From NCBI GenBank assembly GCA_963924555.1, contig OZ004597.1:6273904-6337903 (forward strand): a stretch of 64,000 bases of DNA, given 5' to 3'. The translations under genes were made by a program, and so were the position numbers. Positions 34,588 through 48,600 of the stretch are shown in pieces; the first letter of the stretch is position 1, and each line of letters begins with the position of its first letter. Origin of the DNA: Crambe crambe. Lineage: Eukaryota; Porifera; Demospongiae; Poecilosclerida; Crambeidae. The notes beneath the pieces are model-generated. The model saw only the letters and a program-made list of their open reading frames with translations. It was not told the origin of the DNA and made no database searches.

Positions 34588-37500
34588 TCATGGCACTCCG
34601 TCTAGAGAGGGGGGGAGAGTTGGGAGGCGATGTAGCCATAAACAGGTGTTGCCACGCCACAGGGCGATGGCTAGTCGACCAAAGAGGTGCTTGGAAGAGT
34701 TGGAGGAATCTGTAGTACCCACTCTGTCTGCGATGGCCTTGCCGATGGAGCGAACAGTTTGAATTGTGTCGTCAGCAAGGCCCCCTAATGTTTCTGTTAC
34801 CAGAGGAATGAAGTGCAAGCCTGCCGAGCGGCATGCTGATAAAGAGGATGCTAGCTTGCGGTTCACTCCCACCTGAAGGGCATGGCCTGGGGTGAAGGAG
34901 GCTTCATTTAGAGTTTGCTGCTGCAGGGGGCTGATTACATGGACATCCAGAGCTGCAGGACGGCCCCCTTTCCAATTGGGTAGAAGGATATCAGCTGGGC
35001 GAGAGAGGGAGCTGGCAAGGAGGCCAGGGGTCTCCTTGGAAGGAGCCAAGGCTGCAGACTGGGCTGCAGAGAAGACCACGTCACGTATGGCATTATGCCG
35101 GGAAATGCGGTCACCGTTTCCACTACACCCAACCTGGTGATCACCAAAGATGTCAGCAGTGTCCCGGCATTCTGGGCAAGGAAGTGGATTACTTTGGAGA
35201 GGAATTCCCAGCCAGTACCGCAGGCAGCATTGGAATTCTCTGTCTTGAAGGTGAAGACCCAGTGATGTTGATGGCACCACATTAAGCCAGTCCCCTGCAT
35301 GAGGCAGACTTGAAGAGTATGCCAGAGCTCGTGAGCGGATGGTGGGGGCAGAAGAGAGTAAGTTCTGGAAGGAGGCCTCATCAATGCTGTGGGAAAGAGA
35401 GCGTTGCCGTAGAGGGACATCAATATCATCAATATTTTGCCAGTCAGAACGGGCTGCTGTGGTGGCAAGGGCCTTCACGGCAGGGATGGTGTGGAGTGTG
35501 GAGCTAGGCGGGTGACCAAGGATGCGCTCCACCAGATGCTTGGAGGCTGTGCTAGAGGCCAAAAAAGCAGCTGGAGCATGTCACTGCGAAGATTAAGGCC
35601 ACCATGACTGCTGGGGAGGCTTGCCTTAAGCCATGACCAATCAGACAACGGACCACCCACGATAGATTCCAGGGTGTCACGGATGGCTTGGTCGAAATCA
35701 CACGAGGATTGCTGTATATGGCTGGGAGGACAGGCTCGGAGGACAAAAGAGACCTTGGGGAGTGAGAGACAGGAACGTAGGAGAGTAATCTCTGCTTGGG
35801 AGTCACCTAAGTCTCGCAGAGCACCCAGGGAAGTCCTCACTTTCGTCAGCCTAGCCTGAAAGATTTCCTCACAGAAATCAGGTGGTCCAATGGGGCAGCC
35901 AAGGAGGGAGAAGCCCCGTCGTGTGATGGGAATGTCGGCTGGTAGTGGAGATTGCGAATGATCCGCTTCCTTGGGAATGAAGAGAAGAGACTTTCCTCTG
36001 TTAAGGTGGAGGCCCAAGAGGGGGCCCTCTCTCTCAACGATTTGGAGGGCAGCAGCCAGGTCCTCAGGGTGACCCATGAGGGTGCCGTCATCGAGGTACC
36101 AAGCATTGAGGGAGAGGCCAGGGACTTCATCCCTGATCTTCTCTATCAGAGGGTGGAGAGATAAGGCAAACCCCAATGGACCTAGGGGGTCCCCTTGCTG
36201 CACACCACAGGAGCTGCGGATGGTTTCTTTGCCCATGAAGAGGAAAGGTTGGCAGGAATAGCATGCTTCAATCCAGGCAGAAAGGGTGGGGATGCGGTTA
36301 CGAGTCTCCACAAACATGGCCTCCCGGTTAATGCAGTTGAAGGCATTACTGAAGTCAAGGAGGAGCGTCCATCGATGTCTTGGGAGGGAGGAAGACATTA
36401 GGTTGGAAGCAGCATGGATGATTGCTTCGCACCCGCCTTTGACACACACACCTAGTTGGAGGGGGGTGAGAGTGGAGAGGGCTGATTGGCGAGCGACATT
36501 AACAAGACACTTCGAGGTCAGCCGGCGTAATACTTCACCAACTGCTATGGGGCACAAGCCTCCATTCTTTTTCCTGATCGCAAGGAGGACAGCACTGCAA
36601 AGGTGAGGTAGAATGGAGGGAGGGAGTTTGCCGGAGGCGAGGAGGTTAATGAAGTGAGTCAAGGAGGAGAGGGCAAGGGTGGCACAGTCAGCAGTGGCGT
36701 ATCTAGCGAGGTGCTCAGGGTGCTCGAGCACCCCCCTCAGCTGCTAGCTAGCTTTTTCAGTAGGCTCGCTTCTATAGTTATCTATCCAATTATTTAAAGC
36801 TGATCATCTAGCAAGAGTTTAATATTAACTTACAGAAAGAGCAGCATTGGGTCAGAGTTCAATAATCACATCGGCGAGGCGCATGCGCCCGGCACGTTTT
36901 ACCCTAAATAATGCACATCTCGATCTAAAATTTCTGTGCTTCTTTATTCAGTCTGCACCAGTGTCTTCTCACTTCTGATCCTGTACGCTGGTAAAGTAGG
37001 GTAGCTAATACTTAGGCCATCATCTGGGTATAATAAAGAGGGTGTGGTTAATCAAAAGTGGGCGTGGTTCGCAAAAATTTCGCGCGCGCTTATGCGCGCA
37101 TTATCTAGCTAGCAAGCACCCTCCTAGCTCAAACTCTAGATACGCCACTGGTCAGGGGATGGACATCCAACCGCTTCTCGAAGGTGGCTTGGGCGCAGAC
37201 CAGATGGACCTGGGGCCGAGCCATTGGGAAATGATTTCACTCCTTGTAGGATGACTGATTCCGTAAGAGTTGGAGACGAAGGTACAGGGCCAGGAGGTGG
37301 AACAGGGGGAGGGGCCTGTGGGTGCTTATTGTTCATCTCTTTTATCACCTCTGCTGATGGGTTAGCCAGACCCTCAGATGTTAATGCTTTGATGGCCTTG
37401 CTGTATAGACCGTCCTGCACAGCTTGTCGAGCCCTCTTGATATTACTGGAGGAAGAGGCTGATGCGGACCGCTCCCTACGTTTGGAAAGGGATTGGGCAT

Positions 37501-38089
37501 TCGTCACAGCCTCTGATCACAAGGTGTTCAAGTCCCCATCTGACCATTGTTGGAGGCGTGTTTTCACTGTACGCAAGATCTCCCGCCATCGTAGAAGGTG
37601 TCCAGCTGCAGGGCTGGATAACACACATTTTGCCAGCATAAAAAGTCTGGACCAGTTGGAGAGGTCATTGGGGGAATTTGCCGTGGAGGAGAGGCAGTCA
37701 CTGAGGGTGTGGGCCCACTTGTCCCTAGCTCCTTTTGGGACATGGTGAAGGGTGGGGATGTGAGTCTGGAGGATGACAGAGAGAGGAGGTAGGTTTGGAG
37801 AGGAGGAAGTCACAGAGGGGGCTGGCTCACTGCTTGAGGCAACAGAGGTAGATGTGGTCTGTGAGGATGTCGTGGAGCTGAAGGGGGAGTGGGGTGCCAA
37901 GGAGGCAGTTGAAGATTTAGAGGTTAGAGTTGAGGGGCCACTTGGGAGGGTGTTTCGGCATTTCCCCGACTCTCCAGGTAGGCACCGTGAACAGGGAACA
38001 CCACTCCTGGCACAAGAGCACCTTAGGCATTTGGCAGTGCCATTGCAGCGGCAACAGCGAGTGGAAACTGTACGAGTGGATGAAGGCAT
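34588..38089 (-). pseudogene. Reverse transcriptase / RLE polyprotein, disrupted
   Basis: Part 1 (38089-37517) has CCRCNGTAKCLRCSC, a Cys-rich zinc-finger-like start. An in-frame TGA at about 37515 separates it from part 2 (37507-37156), which has SFPNGSAPGPSGL before the RT fingers. After the MITE (36692-37150) the frame resumes at 36686 and continues to about 35570 with RT motifs LLLDFSNAFN (A), QQGDPLGPLGFAL (B) and YLDDG (C). A T-run at about 35567-35572 marks a frameshift into part 3 (35562-34588), which carries CPEC...GDHQVGC, RHNAIRDV, and RPADILLPN...AALDV (the nuclease core). All key residues are present, so decay is recent; the copy cannot make one full protein. Confidence 0.8.
36692..37150. 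mobile_element. 459-bp MITE inserted in the RT gene (hAT-like ends)
   Basis: 15-bp perfect terminal inverted repeats 'cagtggcgtatctag' with a 5-bp duplication 'gtcag' (36687-36691, 37151-37155). Removing the element and one TSD copy restores a continuous RT reading frame (...CPSPD|CATLAL...). CAGTGGCG ends are typical of hAT-related elements, some of which make 5-bp duplications. No transposase inside. Confidence 0.85.
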
Positions 38090-38399
38090 CGTTCAGTGGT
38101 GGAAAAGAGTTCTAAATGGAGCACACCTCGCCTGCTGGACGACTATAAATACGCCTGCGTTAGGGAGTGGGTTTTCAAGTCCCAGGCACACCCTGCAGTA
38201 GCAGGGTAGCCGGACTGTTCCCCCTGAGGCGGACTACTGAACTGAAGAAGACGACACACGAATCTGTTTACTTATCACACGAAGAACGAGTTTGATATAC
38301 GCGTGACACCAGACCCTCCGATTTTATTTTGGAAGACTATCCATTTTCCTCCCCTCCCTCAGGTTCATAGTGGCTGTTTGGCAGCATCAAGATTTGGGA

Positions 38400-39160
38400 A
38401 TCACCATAGCCAAGTTCAGCCAATTTGGTCAACCATACTGAATACAACTCCAGTCTTGTGCGTACTGTACCAGTGATGAGGAACCTGTTACTGAACGGCT
38501 CGGAGTCCACCTCCTGCATTGTGGAGTATATCCTCTCTGGGCTGGAGCAGGGAACCACTTACGTGGTGAAACCCCCTGTAATGAAGTTCCAAATGAATCT
38601 ACTATCCCTAGTAACGGGGGTATAACTGAGTCCGTGCCCCCTTGTAATGGGGGCCTAATTGGATCTATGCACCCCTGTGATACGAATCTGACTGGGTCCT
38701 CTAATCCTGTGGACAGAGTCAGCCATGAGGTGTTACATTCCAAAGACAAGAATGTTGACTCTACAGTCATCCCTGCCATCCCCGCGCTAGTCATCCCGTG
38801 CCTCCTCCTCCTGCTCTCCCAGACTCCTCCATAGCAACACTAGCGTGGGAAGTCGAGTCCACACCCCCTTCCTTTGCCCCCTCCTCCCCCCATCCTGCCA
38901 TGGAGAGAGAAGTGGTCTCTGGTATGACAGCGTTCATCCGAAGCAAGCTGCTGTTTGAGAAGAGTTCATTGACACTAGCTGTGGTGTAGTTATTGGTGTT
39001 ATCCGAAAGTGTATTCGAGTGGACAGAAATGGAAACCACATCGGGAGTTATTGCAACATTACGTCGGCTATCTGTCTCGCTGGTCAGTTGCGACTGCAGC
39101 TCAGGGTTCAAAGGTGGACCTCCACTGTTCCCTACACTAGCTCCAGTGTCATGGTGTCAT
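38400..39160 (+). pseudogene. Fragment of FN3-like, possibly membrane-anchored receptor gene
   Basis: 38425-38575 reads YNSSLVRTVPV...VEYILSGLEQGTTY, the style of the last strands of a fibronectin type III domain. In a shifted frame 38573-38820 reads a Thr/Pro/Cys/Gly-rich linker followed by VIPAIPALVIPCLLLLL, a plausible membrane segment, then a stop. The frame break and the flanking repeat 'agccaagttcagccaatttg' (38408, 39258, 39287) argue for a captured fragment or a decayed gene. Family identity is only suggestive. Confidence 0.4.
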
Positions 39161-39257
39161 GATCTATGTCTCCTTCACCGAAATCTGGAGGAAGTCGCGA
39201 GAAAATTTTTGCTGTGTGACATCAGACCACTTTGACCTTGCATGGTACAAGTGTACA

Positions 39258-39610
39258 AGTTCAGCCAATTTGGTCAACCATAGCCAAGTTCAGCCAATTT
39301 GGTCAGGTGAGATATGGATGATCTGCAGTGCATCATCCATATCTGAATGATATTCAGCGCGCGCGCTACTGGCAACTGACTCCGTAAGTAGTAACAGTTA
39401 CCACCTGCACCCTGGCCTTATGCTTGTCCAGAACACTTTCAGAAGCTGCAATCCGACCGATATTCAGCGCGCGCTACTGGCAATATAATTATGAACTTTT
39501 TAGAATGAAGGAACTGTACTGATATTCAGCGCGCGCGCTACTGGCAACTCCGTAATATAATAGTTACCACCCTAGCCCTAGCCCTGTAGCTGTGCTCGTA
39601 ATTGTCCAGA
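39258..39610. repeat. Short repeats plus (CG)n-containing motif cluster
   Basis: Direct repeats of 'agccaagttcagccaatttg', then three copies of 'gatattcagcgcgcgc' + 'ctactggcaa' (about 39351, 39461, 39519). From about 39370 the sequence is collinear with 4720-4957 of copy 1. Confidence 0.7.
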
Positions 39611-39620
39611 ACACTTCAAT

Positions 39621-41765
39621 CTTAGATAATTAGACTACGTACACAGGATTGGAAACAATTATTCGCGCGCGGACCATGCGCGTTGCGCCAAATTATTGCA
39701 GCTGTTTACAGTGTGTGGTTTGTTTCTCTAAGTGTGTGGCTTGTTAGTGCTTGTATAGCTGGAGAAAACCTGGTAAAATTGTGTTGTTATTGGCTAGCCA
39801 GTGCTAAGAGACCTAGCTATGATCTAGCTAGCTCTATCAGCTAGCTGGCTACTGCTAATTTACAGTGCTAGAGACCTAGCTAGCTAGCTATTAACTGAAG
39901 CTTACATGACCACTTCATTGAGCTTAATTGCTTTAACTATAGATCCTAGTGGAATTATTGTCCAAGTTTTGCAACAAATTGTGAAGACTAAGATGTTCTC
40001 TCATCCACACAATATTGCTGTTCGAGAAATTGCTACTGCAGCTCTTGAGTGGTGCACAAATCCTTCAAGCTATGAAATGTTGAATTGCTTCTAATAAAAT
40101 TACTTGACCCTCATCCCTTAGAGAAAACACAACAAATTATGTGGGGGCAGTACCATAAAATTAGAACCACCACAGAGTTTCAGAAAATCTGAAAAGACTG
40201 TCAAGCTGGTATAGCAATCACCCCTCCTGTACTAGAAAATTACAGATGTGTTAGCTATTTGAACGAGTAATTCCTAATAACTGCCCCATTTCAAGTGACC
40301 TCAGCTCCGCCTCCCAGCATAGTGTGTAATTACTTACGAAGAGAGTAATGCATTGCAGTATGCAGCAGGGTACATCCCAAGGGCTCTGCACAAGAGATTA
40401 AAAAGTTCCTCTCACCCTTGAAAGAAAATTTGATGTTATATTGATGATTTGTTACTATGATGATGATGAAGAATCAGAGGATTGGATATAGACTTGGTCG
40501 ATAGGAGATTACTCCACATTTCAAACTCCATGTATAGTTTCATGGTGGAGATGGAGAAAGAAGTTCAGAATCATTTGATAAAGCCCATTGATAACATCAA
40601 GAAAAGTATTAAAGAAGGAATGTACAAAAATAGTCTGAAATTTCTGAGGATTGGGATGAAGAGGAGAGCAAGGTGATTGAAATGATAGTGGACCTTTGGA
40701 TCACCACACGAGGCTTTGCTTTTGCTAGCTCAAAATGGCAAGTAGCTAAGAAATTGACCCAGAAAACCAAGGGCATAAGGAAGACTACTAAGACCCTCAA
40801 TAGATTATCATAAAATTAATTATTATGTAGGTATTATAATTTTATAATTATAAAGTTTCTACTGCTGATATACTAGCTTAATTTTGATGATAATTATGGT
40901 AACACTAAAGAGTGAACAAACTGCTGTGGAATTTGGGCATTTTGAGAGTTTCACCAAGGTGAGGTTGGGCTCTTTCAATCTGACCCATTTAGATGGAAGT
41001 CTGTCCAGGATGATTGAAAGATCACTGATAGCTACTAGAAGCAGGACTTGAAGATAATGGCACCTTGAGAATGTTCTTACTTCCATGTTTTTTGACACAC
41101 AGTTTGTTTTTTTCCCTCCTTGGCATAGCTGTAACTAATAAATCAACGTGGATAAGTTAGCATGTACATTAGCTATAATTTTGGTCACTGCAGCTTATGG
41201 GATTGATGCTATTCCAAACTGCAGCACTAACTTTATCAGTTAGCAAAATTTCATTGCTCATGCAACAGTGCCTTTTGTGTGAAAGAAAGCAAAAATATAC
41301 ACCTCCAAATACAGAAAAAGCCAGAAAGCATCAAAGATTCAGGACAAAAACATATATTATGCACACCATTCCGTATGGCAAGCATCACTCAATAACATAA
41401 ACTTCATTAAAAGGACACAGGAATTATACCTTTGCAATGAAAGAAGAAAAAAACTTTATCCGTTGCTATGGTGATAAAAATCTTCATGGAAAACTATTTT
41501 ATGAGCAAACTAACTATACTTAAGAAACACATTTCACATCCCTGGAACATACTCTGTAAAGTAGCCCTTTATTTGATGCTAAAACTCACCAGTTTATTCT
41601 CCTTTCATGAAAAGTATACTCGAGAAACAAGGAATAAATTTCCAATTTTCCTTCGCGCATAGCAACACGGATCGTCCGCGACGATTTGTATTAGCATAAT
41701 GGGCGCACGTGAGCTGTTTCCAATCCTGTACCTGTCTGTGTACGTACGTAGTCTAATTATCTAAG
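39621..41765. mobile_element. 2145-bp DNA transposon with TIRs and 7-bp TSD, no recognisable transposase
   Basis: Terminal inverted repeats start 'cttagataattagactacgt' at both ends, 22 bp perfect, with further matched sequence ('aggattggaaaca') after a gap. Target duplication 'cttcaat' at 39614-39620 and 41766-41772. The empty site is present in copy 1 at 4957-4963, which proves insertion after the duplication (or excision there). The interior has only short ORFs: about 39906-40094 reads SHPHNIAVREIATAALEW, and about 40482-40676 a charged helix. None is recognised. Superfamily not assigned. Confidence 0.85.
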
Positions 41766-42600
41766 CTTCAATGAATCATAATTATATTGCCAGGCGCGCG
41801 CGCTGAATATCATAGTAGACTGCCGGATTGCAGCTTTAATAGAGGAGATTCATTGTGGATGATTATGAAAGTGTTCTGGACAATTACTACTTACGGAGTC
41901 AGAAAATCAAGGAAAGCAAGATCTGGAACAAGTCACCATTGTCATCACTATTTAATGTAAGGCCAGTGTTAATGATATTCATGTTTCTGGTCAACCGCCC
42001 GCATTGGAAAATTGGCACCGCTCCAGAAGCCATTATTGTATTATTTATACAGCTACTCTGCTGAGTAGCTGCAGCTTGTACTTGTGATGATTTTGTGGCT
42101 AGAAAATGGACATTTTTGACATTGATAATAATGGTATAATGGATAATAACTACCGCCCGCCTGCATGATTGTGAGGAAAAATCCTGACCAGAAACATGAA
42201 TGTCATTAACACTGGCCTAATGTTCATTTGTAGTCCATGCTAGAGCCCATTAGACTCGTGGGGCCAGCCTCGTGTAAAAGCAGAGTCTGGGGACGTGCCT
42301 GTTCTTGACCCGTTCTGCTGAAATGTGTATCAAAGTAGGCATGATCAGACTTGTCATTAGGCTTGAGACCTTATCGGGTTAGGGGATCTCTTACGGTCGA
42401 GTGACGTGTTCACTGGAATGATGTAAATATAATTTGTAGTCCTGACGTTAGTCCCTTTATCACCTACCCACCCTCGATTTAGTGGGCAGCCTCGTTTTTT
42501 TGGTGACCAGGTTGGAATTGACACTAGGGGCCGAATCCAAAAATCACAAAGAGCTAGAAACTCCAACAGTGTTTGTGGAAGCTGCTATATCGAGTATGAA
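41766..42600 (+). other. Copy 2 of the MITE and flank region, no gene
   Basis: Matches 4957-5800, including the right end of the 4671-5092 element and the 5141-5425 inverted repeat. Confidence 0.8.
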
Positions 42601-45600
42601 AAGTATCGTTCTACCTACCTAGGCCCAGAGAGACGGAAGCGCCAGGAGATCGGCCTCGAGAAAGCCTCTTCCAGGAAGATGGAGATAAATCCTACGTAAG
42701 TTGACCAGTTTGTTAAACGGCAGTCTAAATAGCTATAGCTGATGTTTCCATTTCTGATAGGCCAGTTTGCAGTTTGTTGATGAGGAAATGGAATTTTTAG
42801 CTCTAGCTATAGCTACGCACCATCTTACCTTTGTAGCTGAAGCAAACCCAACTCTCGTTCGGCCTTGCCGATTAGCCATCGGCAGAATCTAAACATTCGG
42901 CATGATCGCTTTTTCGACTTTATGATCCAAATCGGTCACGAAAATTATTTTCCTACCAATTCTATGTCAATCTGAGCCTAGATTCGCTTTTGACTGTTAA
43001 AACCCAAATCGGTCTTAATGATTTTATGAAGCTAAATGTCGATTTCGACTGTTTCAAACCAAAATCGGTCGAGAGTTGGAATGACCTTGTAATGTGCTTG
43101 CAGATCACCCAATCGGTGTGCTGCAAATAATTGTTTACATAAAGGGCAATGCTATTATATAGAAATCTTTTTATATTTCAAAGTAATTGTGTTATAGGTG
43201 GTATCATATATTTTTCGAAATTATCGATATCCACAAATTAAACATGTGATCAGAAAGTACACACAGAGAGCAATGTATTGATATCGAAATTATCTGTATA
43301 GACTTGATAACAAAAACGTTATGAGTGAAAAGAGAATTTCTATATTATACAGGTACAACTCCTATATCATACAGGTACAAAACTTCGTTCAAGCCACCTT
43401 AGTGAAACTTTCCGCCTATGAAGATGGAAGCGCCTGGAGAGCAGCCTCGAGTGGATAAAACCTCTTCGCAACCCCAACTGTAGGTTTATCTATTGCCAGT
43501 TTGGTCTAAATAGCGGCTTGTTTTGATCCAACCATAGGTACAGTGATATGCTTCCATAGCTGATGTTTCCATTTCTGATAGTCCTTCTGTAGGTACCAAA
43601 TGGCAGTCTAAATGGTATTTCCATGGCTGATGTTTCAGTAGGTACATTGGCTATAGCCAGTTTGTTAATGGCTATAGCCAGATTGTTCAATGGTTATACC
43701 CTTTTTGTTGAATGGCAGTCTAAATTGTTGATTTCCCAGTTTATCAGTCTAAATAGTTGTGTTTCCATAGCCATTCAAACTGTAGGTACACTCATGTTTC
43801 CCCAACCTCAGTAAGAGTTAGCAAAAACCACCTTATATTTTTATTGTGTGTATTATTTCCATTCCTTCTAGCTGGATGGCCCTACCACACTACCACAATC
43901 GTCAACTCAATCTTCTGGCTGGATATGAATCTTCAAGCTTTCCTATTCGAATATCAATTGTGCAGACCCTCAGTTTCAATTTGCATCTCGTCTTTGAATG
44001 CAGTAGGCCCATGTGAGCTCCCTCGAAATAAGCTCCATTGTGATTCTGAAAATCTGTCTGAAGATCGTATCCCTGCTACATCAGGAGATGAGCCGCTAAA
44101 TCTTCTTTCCGACCCAGAAGTTCATTGCTATAACCAGTTTGCTAAATGGCAGTCTAAATAGCTATAGCTGATGTTTCCATTCGTGATAGTCCAACCGTAA
44201 GGTAAGTTACACCGACTATAGCCATTTGTTAAAATGGCTATAGCCAGTTTGTTGATTCAAGTTTGACATTGATGGTCTTCCATTGGCTATAGCCAGTTGC
44301 TATGGCAGTCTAAATAGCTATAGCTTTAGCTGATGTTTCTATTTCTGATGGTTCTACCTACCATGCCAAATGGCAGTATATATAGCTATATCTGGTATTT
44401 CTTTGGCTGATGTTGAATGGTCCAACCGTAGGTTCGTGGCTATAGCTATACAGTCTAAATAGCTGTAGCTGTTATGTTTCAATAGCCATTCCAACTGTAG
44501 GTGCACTGATGTTTCCTGTCCTACCTTAGTAAGAGTTAGCAAAACCACCTTATTTTTTTGTTGTATATCCCCACTAGCCACTCCCAGCCCATTTTGGTCT
44601 GGAGCCATTGACTCGGCTACCAAGTGAAAGTGCCAGGAGATCAGCCTCGAGAAAGCCTCTTCTAAAGGGCCTAGGAAGATGGAAGCACCATGAGATAAAT
44701 CCTGATACCCCTATGTAAGTTCATGGTTTGTTGAATGGCAGTCTAAATAGCATCTACTGAAGTGTGTGTATCAGCTATAATAGCTGATACACACACTTCA
44801 GTAGATGATAGCAAACCCAACTCTTCTGATACATAATCAGCCTTGCCAATTAGCCATCAGCAGAAATCGGGTGCATTGCCTTCAGCTTCTTGTCCATTCA
44901 CACATGGTGCCTAGATATTTAATTTACCAAGGCTATATGCAATTTTTTGCTGAATCCATATTGAACCTTCAGCTTCTTGTCCATTCACACGTGGTGCCTA
45001 GAAATAATTATAGATGTGAAGCTAAATGACGAGCACGATGCATAGATGCACTTTTGACTGTTTCGGACCCAAATTGGTTATGGCTTTTACCGAGGCTTGA
45101 GAAATAATGTCGGAATGACCTTGTAATGTGCTTGCAAATCACCAATAGGAGTTCTCTGTAATCTGGAAAATTGTCTCCCAAGTTGGTGGGACCTGGTCCC
45201 ATCGGTTCCAAGTTGATGTTGAGACCTGGTCCCACTATTCAAAAGTTGTTGGATAAAAAAGAAATCTAACTCCCTGCAAATGATTGGTTACCTTATTGAA
45301 ACTCTTGTAGCAATCACTTTAGTGGAGAGAGCTAACCTGACGCTTCTGGTATGTCTCAACTGTTACGTCAGTGAATTGCAAGTGGGTTGTCCAATGCTAA
45401 AAGACTTCAACTCTAGGGCTATGTGAGGTTCAGCTATTGTTATTTGGAAAATCTGATATAATTATCATAACCCTCCCATTTTGGTGGGTTAGTAATGAGC
45501 CATTGACTGCAAGAGCCAGTTTGTTAAAATGTCTATAACCAGTTTGTTGATTAAGATGGACACAAGGTTGGAAATGAAATTTTAGCTTTAGCTTACTATA

Positions 45601-48600
45601 GCTACACACACAGTGTAGCTGATCACACACTTCAGTAGATGATGATAGCAAACCCAACTCTTCTGATACGTAATCAGTCTTGCCAATTAGCTGTCAGCTG
45701 AATTCAGCTTCTTGTCCATTCACGCATGATGCCTAGGTTATATACTTGCAATTTTTTGCAAGACGGATAACACTCAAAATAGAATCTAAACATTCGACAT
45801 GATGCCTAGCCTCACTTTGACATCCACACTAATTTTTTTTTTCCTACCAATGCTATAGACTCTGTGTTTCCATAGCCATTCCAACTGTAAGTACACTGAT
45901 GTTTCCAGTCTTAGCAAAAACCACCTTATAATTAATTTTTGTTGTGTGTATAGTCCTTCTAGCTGGATGACCCTATCACACTACCACAGATGTCCAGGGA
46001 GATGGAGATCAGCCTCGAATCGAGCAACCGAGTAGAAAGCCTCTACTTCAGGGCCCAGGAAGATGGAGATAAGCTCTTCCCGACCTGGCACCCGTACAGA
46101 AGTTCAGCAGTTTGTTAAATGGCATTCTAATATAGCTGATGTTTCCATTTGTGATAGTCCAACCGTAAGGTAAGTTACATTGGCTATAGCCATTTGTTAA
46201 AATGTCTATAGCCAGTTTGTTGATTCAGGTTTGGCTCGTGTTTCCATTGATTGTCCTACATTGGCTGTAGCTAGTGGATGTTTCTGATGGTCCTACCATA
46301 CCGTAGATACCAAATGGGCAGTCTAAATAGCTCTATCTGGTATTTCCGTGGCTGATGTTGAATGGTCCAACCGTAGGTTCGTGGCTCTATAGCTGCCTTG
46401 GAAGATGGAAGCACCAGGAGAGCAGCCTCAAGTGGAGAAGACCTGTTCAAGACTCAAATTGTAAGTTTATCTATAGCCTGTTTGGTCTAAATAGTTATAA
46501 TATCGTGGCTTGTTTCCATTTTCGATGGTCCAACTGTAGGTACAGGTAGCTATAGCTGATATGTTTCCATAGCTGATGTTTCCATTTCTGATGGTCGGCT
46601 ATAGCTAGATTGAAAAGTGGTTATGGCCATTTGTTGAAATTAATGTCAGTCTAAATATGCCACATAGCTCACGTTGATGGTCCAACTGTAGGTACGTCAA
46701 CTATAGCCAGTTTGTTGATGGATTGGTTATAGCCTTTTTGTTGAATGGCTATAGCTGATGTTTCCATTTAGCCATAGCCATTAGGTACACTCTACCATAG
46801 TTCTACCACAGCTTTCCTATAAGATTGTCACCCTCGACTCTCACTGTTTCGGTCCAATTTGCATCTCGTCTTTGAATGCAGTAGGCCTATGTGAGCTCCC
46901 TCAAAATCAGCTCCATCATGATTTGGAAAATCTATCTGAAGACGTAACCCCTTTTCATAGCCCACCACGAGATAAATCCTCTTTCCATGGCTATAGCCAG
47001 TGTGTTAAAATGGCAGTCTAAATAGCTATAGCCAATGTTTCCAATTGCCAGTTTGTTAAAATATCTTTATGCAGAAGGTGGACACAAGGTTGGAAATGAA
47101 ATTTTTAACTCAATCTTACCTTTGTAGCTGATTCGAGCTGATCACACACTTCAGTAGATGATGATAGCAAACCCAACTCTTCTGATACGTAATCAGCCTT
47201 GCCGATTAGCCATCAGCAGAAATTGGGTGCATTGCCTTCAGCTTCTTGTCCGTTCACACGTGGTGCCTAGATATTTAATTTACCAAGGCTATATATAGAC
47301 TTGCAATTTTTTGCAAGAGGGTACATTGTGAATCCATATCGAACCTTCAGCTTCTTGTCCATTCACACGTGGTGCCCAGAAATTTACCAAGGCTATAGAC
47401 TTGCAATTTTTTGTGAATCTAAACATTCGGCATGATGCCTGACCTCATCACTTTTTTGAACATTATAATCCAATTTGGTCACAAAAATTGTTTTCCTACC
47501 AATGCTACACCAAATAAGCAGGCTGCCATATTATGGCTACTCCTTGCAGCAAGGATTGTATAAATAGTGATCCCTGAAATGAGGCAACCCCCATATTCAG
47601 GAAGTCTCAATTTATACTTCATAAGGTGCTTTGCAAGTTGGTTGGCAGAGTTCGCGTCTCAACTGTCATGTCAGTGAATTGCAAGTTGGTTGTCCAATGC
47701 TAAAAGACTTTGACTCGGTCCAATTTGCATCTTTTTTTTGAATGCTGTGAGGTTCTCTAGCTCCCAGCTATTGTTATTTGGAAAGCTGGCCGAAGACAAT
47801 ATAATTTTTCCTATATCTATCTCTTTAGCTATTTGACTGGAAGAGCCAGGAGATCAGCCTTGAATCTAGAAAAGCCTCTTCTCGAGGAGATGGAGATCAA
47901 GCTAAATCCTCTTTCCAACCTGGTACCCCTATGTAGGTTCATTTCTGATAGTCCAACCGTTGGTGATTTATATTGGCAGTTTATTAAAATATCCGTAGCC
48001 AATTTGTTAATGTTATGCAACTGTACTGAAGGCGGAGAAAAGTTGCATTAGTCACACACAATCTTACCTTCGTAGCTGATATGAGTCGATCACAAACTTC
48101 AGTAGATGATGACAGAAAACCCCGATACATGATCAGCCTTGCCGATTAGCAATTAGCACAAGTAGGGTGCATTGCATTCTTGTCCATTCACACGTGGTGC
48201 CTAGATAGAAATTTGCCAAGGCTATAATATATAGACTTGCAATTTTTTACAAGCATGATGCCTAGCCTCACTTCTGACTGTTAAAATCCAAATTGGAAAT
48301 TTCAAAAAAAAATCAATTGTTTTACGAGACCAATAGCATTCTAATGTGAATCTAGATTCACTTTTCGACTGTTAAAACCCATTAATGATTTTTTGAAATT
48401 TACCAAGGCTATAGACTTGTGATTTTTTACGAGATCAACAGCACTCAAATATGAAGCTAAATGTCCAGCATGATGCCTAGATTCACTTTTGATCGTTGAA
48501 ATCCGGATTGGGAAGTAATGTCAAGAGTTAATGCTTGCAAACCACCAATAAGAGTTCTTTGTAATCTGGGAAACTCGTCACAAAGGTGAGTGCATACATG

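Larger units (their letters stand above)
34520..38230 (-). mobile_element. Non-LTR retrotransposon with restriction-like endonuclease, degenerate
   Basis: Reads on the minus strand: N-terminal Cys-rich domain, reverse transcriptase, then a C-terminal CCHC and PD-(D/E)XK-like endonuclease, followed by an A-rich tail of (AAATA)-type units at about 34516-34545. This order is that of R2-like (RLE) non-LTR elements. The 5' end is approximate and no target duplication was resolved. It is interrupted by a 459-bp MITE and by coding lesions. Confidence 0.75.

Noticed and set aside
35310-38201. Plus-strand ORFs opposite the RT
   Set aside because: Antisense shadows of a GC-rich coding sequence; the minus-strand frames carry the RT and endonuclease motifs.
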